A stretch of DNA of 64,000 nt from Marasmius tenuissimus (Eukaryota > Basidiomycota > Agaricomycetes > Agaricales > Marasmiaceae): the NCBI GenBank assembly GCA_029532415.1, contig JAQOTA010000038.1:1-64000 (forward strand), in the 5' to 3' direction. Shown here in pieces: positions 57,750-64,000 of this stretch. Each line of letters starts with the position of its first letter. The stretch's first letter is position 1. The position numbers were made by a program, and so were the translations under genes. The notes under the pieces are model-generated. The model was not told the origin of the DNA and did no database searches. It saw only the letters and a program-made list of their open reading frames with translations.

Positions 57750-58118
57750 GTTGATGAATCTTGCGGACACGTTTAGGAACTGCCGTGGTTGGAGAGGTCA
57801 AAGATCGCGGCTCGCGAGGTGTTCAAGTACGTGAGACGCCGCCCATGCTGCGCCAACATGTTCTTATAGGTCACCTTCGGAAGTTGCCAGACCGGAGTCA
57901 TCGTTTCGTCATGAAAGATGACCCTAGATTGGAGCAAAGGGTCATGAAAAACACACTTGTGAGCCGGAAGTTTACCACTACAGCCTGCGGGTAACGGGGG
58001 ATTCGACCTTCGAGCAAAGCTGCGCTACCCTTTCGGTTAGGGTGTATGGCTCACAGGGAATTCGATGATCGTATTGCAGTGACGGAAAGAAAAACGGTAC
58101 TGGTCGGTGGTCATGCCA

Positions 58119-59798
58119 TTAGGCACGATATACATACGCCTGGAGTGCTCCTCGTCCACCACAAGTCTCTCCAGCATTGCCCGGGCACTTCGTGCTACAT
58201 TTGTCTGGAGAGAGGCCGAGAAGCCCAAGGATGAGCTTTAGGAAGATATCTGCTGACAGTGCGCAACCTTGATATGTGGAGGGGCAGGATGAGCGACAGC
58301 AACAAGGCGAGTGAGTGAACAGGACTCACGGCATGTATCACCGCCCACGAGGGCACAAGCATGATGACCTTTGGCTAGGCAGGTCGCTTGACAGAGACCG
58401 ACGCTTAGAGCAGCTTCTACCTCAACCTCGAGAGGCAAGATGATATTGAGGAGACCCCTAGGAGAGCAAAGTCAATGTCGGGGGCAATACGAGCGTTGAT
58501 CAGCAGGACTTACAGGAGCGGAGCTCTGCAGGGTGCGGGATGAACGTTCAGTCAGTAACAATCGTCGCTGAGGAACAGACTAAACCCACTGGTAGCAACC
58601 GCAAGGCGTCCATGGGCCACCACCAGACCCCCCTCCACCGGAACCTCCGCCTGACCCTCCGGAGCCGCCAGAACCACCACCTGAGCCACCACCACCGGAA
58701 CCACCGCCAGAGCCCCCTGACCCTCCGCCACCAGAGCCTCCACCGGAGCCTCCAGAACCACCAGAACCGCCACCGCTCGAACCACCCCCCATGGTATAAA
58801 TCATCTCCCACCCTTCGCCTTCGCCACTCCCGCAAAGCTGCCTCCCATTACCAGTGCACCCCATGTAGCACTGATCGTGCGATCCGTACGTGAGACCAGT
58901 GGCTTTACAGTTTCCGCACCCTATGAAAATGGAGAGGGTTAGTTACACGACAAAAGAAAGAGAATTGATGATGATGACTTGCAACATTCTTGTCCGTACT
59001 CAAGCCCAGCGCACGTATATCCCGACTGTGCACATCCGTCGAGACATTTCTCGACGGTCATTGAGTTGGTTGGGATATCTGCTTTAGGGTGGGAGGGTAG
59101 GTTTCTTGGTACGCCGTCGCGCCATTTCGGTTCGCTGGACAAAGATAAAGGGGGTCAACGGGTGAGATTGAGGTGTGGAATGGGGGGTACTCACGCGGTA
59201 CACCCGGCTAGAGTCCAATTTCCGTATGTGGTGACTGGTAGGGCTTTTTCGTAGACGTTCGAAGCGTAGGTACCACCGCAGATTTCGTTCGGGTTGGCAG
59301 AGCAGGTTATGTTGCACCCTGTGGAGTGGGGGGTGTTGGAGTCGAAGGTGTTTCCGCAGACTACGGTTGAGTAGCGCAAGTATGTCAGAAAACGGAGGGG
59401 TGGAGGATGTAGGACGTACAGCACTCTTTACCGTACTCGACGGCAGCGTATGCGAAGCCTTTGCGGTCGCATTGGTCGATGCAGTACTCGACTGTGTTGT
59501 TGCTCCCTACGTCGAGTTGAGTGGGGAGGGTACGTTGGGGGGTGTCACTGATGGAAGTAGTGAGTTGGAGAGGTTGAGGATGGGGTATTCCCCGGCTTAC
59601 ACGAAACACCCTTTGTGGTTCCAAGGACCGCAGTGGGTGACTGTCTCTGGCCCTGTGCGTGGCTGGACAGTGGCCGCCGTAGCCTAGAGCAAACGTGGGT
59701 GAGAATTTCGTCGTGTGAGGGGGAAAGTGTCAACTTACGGCGGCTGCGAACGCGTAGGAAGTTGATACGAGGATGAATGCCGCTGAGAGGAAACGCAT
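58119..59798 (-). CDS. secreted three-WSC-domain protein
   Basis: The gene starts at 59798 with a signal peptide (Met-Arg-Phe-Leu, hydrophobic core, Ala-Phe-Ala). WSC domains are Cys-rich carbohydrate-binding modules of fungal wall sensors, exo-glucanases and oxidases. Domain 1 runs from His-Lys-Gly-Cys-Phe through Glu-Cys-Phe-Cys-Gly-Asn to Asn-Glu-Ile-Cys-Gly-Gly. Domain 2 has Cys-Trp-Cys-Gly-Asn and Arg-Gln-Leu-Cys-Gly, with an intron using a GC donor (gcaagt). A Gly/Ser linker of about 58 residues follows. After Gly-Cys-Tyr-Gln three short exons (58514-58525, 58330-58457, 58119-58267) close in phase and give domain 3, with Cys-Arg-Cys and Asn-Ala-Gly-Glu-Thr-Cys-Gly-Gly. No transmembrane or GPI signal was seen, so it is probably wall-bound or released. 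Without the last introns the frame would stop at 58580. Confidence 0.85.
58615..58790 (-). repeat. Gly/Ser-coding minisatellite in the WSC gene
   Basis: Tandem codons for Gly-Gly-Ser-Gly-Gly-Gly-like units make a purine/GC-rich repeat on the minus strand. It forms a flexible linker between WSC domains 2 and 3, and copy number probably varies between strains. Open frames on the opposite strand here are by-products of the repeat. Confidence 0.8.
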
Positions 59799-59853
59799 GA
59801 TGCTCCGATGAATAAGACTGAGAGAGCTTGGTGGTACTGTACACGGTGGTGGG

Positions 59854-59862
59854 GTTTTTATA
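59854..59862 (-). promoter_or_regulatory. TATA box of the WSC gene
   Basis: TATAAAAAC on the minus strand, 56 bases before the start codon at 59798. Confidence 0.5.
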
Positions 59863-61682
59863 TCTCCTCCAGCGGATGAGGACTTCCGAAAGGAATGGGT
59901 TTCTTTGTTAGTCTAGGCAGCTTCCCGATTTGATTTGAAGCTCCGTATTCAGGGATCCGAGCTGGGGAAGAGCTAGAAAACGTTCGGACATGACATCGAA
60001 CGAGCCACAGTGATGCGCTAGGTGGGTGGGTTCCACAATACGCATGCCAGGCATAGTCATTGGTAGAGCTGTGAGGAGGCAGACGACGCGAGCGAAAGGC
60101 GGATCCTGGGTTTGGAGTAGAAGTACCGAGCTATTCCATCAGGTTCCCTGTCAGGGAATCAGCGGAAGAAGGAAAAGCTGCGAGTGCCGTCCGAGAGCTC
60201 GGTATGCGCTTTTCCCGCATATTCCAAAGTGGAGATTTGTCCTGGATCAGCTTCCTAGTCCCTGGTGTCCGACAAAACCTATAGAGCGCCATGTGAGATG
60301 TAAGGGGAGCCCTGTGCGTAACCACGGAGGACACGTCCTCGCGAAGCTGCAACTGGACTCTCGGTATCTGGGTACAAGAAGTCAATCACCGTAGGTGAAT
60401 CCTTGGGACGCAATCACCTTCTAGATCGCCATGAGTTGACGCTCGAGGTCCGTTATTGAATCTAAACTGACGATGGGCTTGCTAATGGCGTCATTAATAT
60501 GTGCGTTGGCAGTACTGAAGGTAATGTGTCCGGTGAACGAGTCATCGCCGCAGCATCAGATCACCCAGATGATGGCGTAGGACTTCTCGAGCTCGATGTC
60601 GCGTCTGGCATAACACCGATGATGCGAACAGAGAAGCCCTTGGAGCCTGAACCTGCAAAAGGCTCCTGCGCCTCAACAAGGACCTGTTTTAATGTGGCAC
60701 GAGCAAAGCACCATCTCATGCTTTGACCGCCGTGTGAGATGAAAGGCAAAATCTGGGTATCATCGAAGGGTCATGAACAGCGCGACGAGAAAGAGGAAGA
60801 AATGGACCATTTACTTGCCAGAAGTTGAGAGTAGCAGAACTTCTGGCCGAGTGTCAAGAGTTGAAGAGCATACACTTGTCAACTGGACTCGAATAGCGTG
60901 CAAATGCTTGATATGATGTAGATGGGCTCCCAGTAACGCGATTTGGATGTGGTTGACGCGTGCTTTGGGTCTCTGGGTACAAAAAGTCAACAACAAGTCA
61001 GTAACCATAGGTGATTCATTGGAACCCAAATACCTGTACAGGGATTCTGTGAGAGAGAAACTGGTGTTCATAGCTGAGATTCGCTAATTTCAGCCAATTT
61101 CATAGCCCGTTGTATAGAATCAGTCTTTGTTGTATTGATAGAAATTGATGAACGCAGTACCACTCGGGATGAATGCATAACCTTATAATTCTATGCCAGA
61201 CCTGGGTTGTGACACGTAAAACTTGGTAATGATTTAATTTAGAGGAGAATTAGAGTGTAGAGCACGTCGTCGTCGCTCAAGAAATGATCCAGCAACGAGG
61301 AGAGCACGCTCCTCAATGCGGGACATGATCAGGCGTGATGATGGTGGTTGTAATTTTGGCGGGTTACCAAATCTGGCAACTCCCGAAGCCTGCCCTAAAC
61401 AAGTCGGGATAGGCGGTGACGATCTGTCCCCTTTGCCCACCCCCAAGTTCCTCCTCTGTCTGCCACGTCGTCGAGGTAAGCGTCTTCATCGTCGTCCGTA
61501 GCGAGCAACACCCTTTACTCATCGTTATTTCCCCCATTGCTCTCCTTTTTCTGTCGGAATTCCAACTGCGCACGCACTGCCTTGTTATCGGTGATATAAA
61601 TTCTCATCACTAGCTTCATCTCTTTCCAGTCAACCCCCATCTTCTCACCTTTTTTCTTCTCTTTTACGAATTAACTATCACG
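59863..61682. other. intergenic with a duplicated gene relic
   Basis: No intact gene. On the minus strand two colinear, diverged segments (about 60131-60400 and 60560-61071) share an intron-end-like ttgtacccag, an aactggactc block and a gtgagat block, suggesting a small duplicated gene of unknown family that has decayed. The last 150 bases before 61683 are strongly CT-rich (the actin leader). Confidence 0.4.
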
Positions 61683-63261
<1,579 letters not shown>

Positions 63262-63651
63262 GCTATGCGTGTAGGGTATCCGGTTTCGGTAGACGCTGGT
63301 CGGATGGAGGTTGGCTGGATTATCTCTCTGTTTTTACGAATACACTCCGTCGTGTGGAATAGCGTAATAAAATGATGTTTTCTGTGACGACTTGTATATA
63401 CGAGGCCCCTTCATCTTCGTCTGGATTTGCTTGAGATGGGCGCTGGTCCTCGAGGTACTGCACAGTGCAGGCGGCTATCAGAAATGAAGTAAGTACTGGA
63501 ACGGCATTCAGCTCGTCACCATGCCGTGTAATGGTGTAATACTTTTGATACCGTAAGTTACAGTCATGGCGGATTCAAGCGAAAGCAGTTCTGTCCTTGA
63601 CCCTTCTACTACACGCTGCTTGCCATTCTACTTGTCAATAATCTTGGTGCA
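63262..63651. other. spacer after actin
   Basis: Holds the actin 3' end (an aataaaatg polyadenylation-like signal at about 63366-63374) and the promoter of the next F-box-like gene. No other gene. Confidence 0.5.
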
Positions 63652-64000
63652 ATGGAAGCCTCCGATCCCTCCTCAAATTACACCTCGCAACTCCCCACAG
63701 AGGTCTTGGTCGAGATTTTCCAGTTTTGCCCTCGTGAAGACTCTACGTTTGATCCCTCTTCGACTTTATGGACACTCGGGCAGGTGTGCGGGTAAGTTTA
63801 GCTCAGCCGCCATATCGTTTTATAGAATTACTACTTATTTTCAAACAAGCCGTTGGCGGCAGGTCTCAACAAACACTCCTATTATTTGGACCTCCATCTG
63901 TATGGATATGCTATGGCTATACGGCATAAGCCCACAGATCCCCGCGACATCCGTTCTCTCGACCATTCTTGAACGTAGTAGGGACCACCTCCTCGAAATC
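63652..64000 (+). CDS. F-box-like protein, paralogue 4 (cut by window end)
   Basis: Starts Met-Glu-Ala-Ser-Asp-Pro. The F-box is Leu-Pro-Thr-Glu-Val-Leu-Val-Glu-Ile-Phe-Gln-Phe-Cys, then Pro-Arg-Glu-Asp-Ser-Thr-Phe-Asp, then Leu-Gly-Gln-Val-Cys at the first donor (gtaagt at about 63792). An intron ends at caaacaag before Arg-Trp-Arg-Gln-Val (about 63851). The frame continues open to the window edge with Ile-Pro-Ala-Thr-Ser-Val-Leu-Ser. Closest in this window to the genes at 47288-49093 and 55911-57749, and probably also a four-exon gene of about 545 residues. Likely SCF adaptor. Confidence 0.88.

Noticed and set aside
58548..58893. Open frames on both strands opposite the Gly/Ser linker (up to 117 codons)
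   Set aside because: They arise from the GC-rich tandem codons of the WSC linker and show only repeated Arg, Trp, Pro or His without motifs or splice signals.

Overview
This 64 kb window is nuclear DNA of a filamentous basidiomycete, most likely an Agaricomycete. The evidence is gene structure and content: intron-dense genes with introns of about 45-70 nt, an actin gene of Agaricomycete type split into nine exons, several F-box-like genes of one family, Zn(II)2Cys6 regulators with a middle homology region, seven-helix receptor-like proteins, WSC-domain proteins and tandem type-B carboxylesterases. There are no operons, no rRNA and no intact tRNA. All gene models were assembled by eye from splice sites, reading phase and paralogue comparison; exon phases were checked to close for most of them.

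Layout. 0-7 kb: an F-box-like gene with an apparent frameshift, a Rad5/Rad16-type SNF2 helicase with 12 exons, and a small secreted Kre9/Knh1-like protein. 9-19 kb: two paralogous Zn2Cys6 transcription factors in inverted orientation, enclosing a second kind of F-box-like gene and a TPR co-chaperone-like gene; a third, ruined copy of the regulator lies at 18.7-19.0 kb. 19.5-20.1 kb: a non-autonomous hAT-type element. 21.7-35.4 kb: a DUF2306-like membrane protein followed by three carboxylesterases. The first two esterases arose from a head-to-tail duplication of a block (22.9-26.5 and 26.5-30.9 kb) that also copied the tail of the membrane-protein gene. About 0.85 kb of extra DNA sits in the second copy. 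35.4-39.8 kb shows no gene I can defend. 39.8-46.5 kb: a CoA-transferase family III enzyme, an SRA/YDG (methylated-DNA reader) protein and a glutamine-synthetase-like enzyme. 47.3-57.7 kb: two more F-box-like paralogues flanking a seven-helix membrane protein, with a near-perfect palindromic MITE at 54.5 kb. 58.1-59.8 kb: a secreted three-WSC-domain protein. 61.7-63.3 kb: actin. The window ends inside a fourth F-box-like paralogue.

The genes are not an obvious pathway cluster. The recurring theme is local duplication and decay: four F-box-like paralogues, three Zn2Cys6 copies and three esterases. I see no system that I can call undescribed. The best leads are the SRA protein, the tandem block with its insertion, the compact transposable elements, very short exons (6, 12 and 13 nt) and GC-AG introns shared between duplicates.
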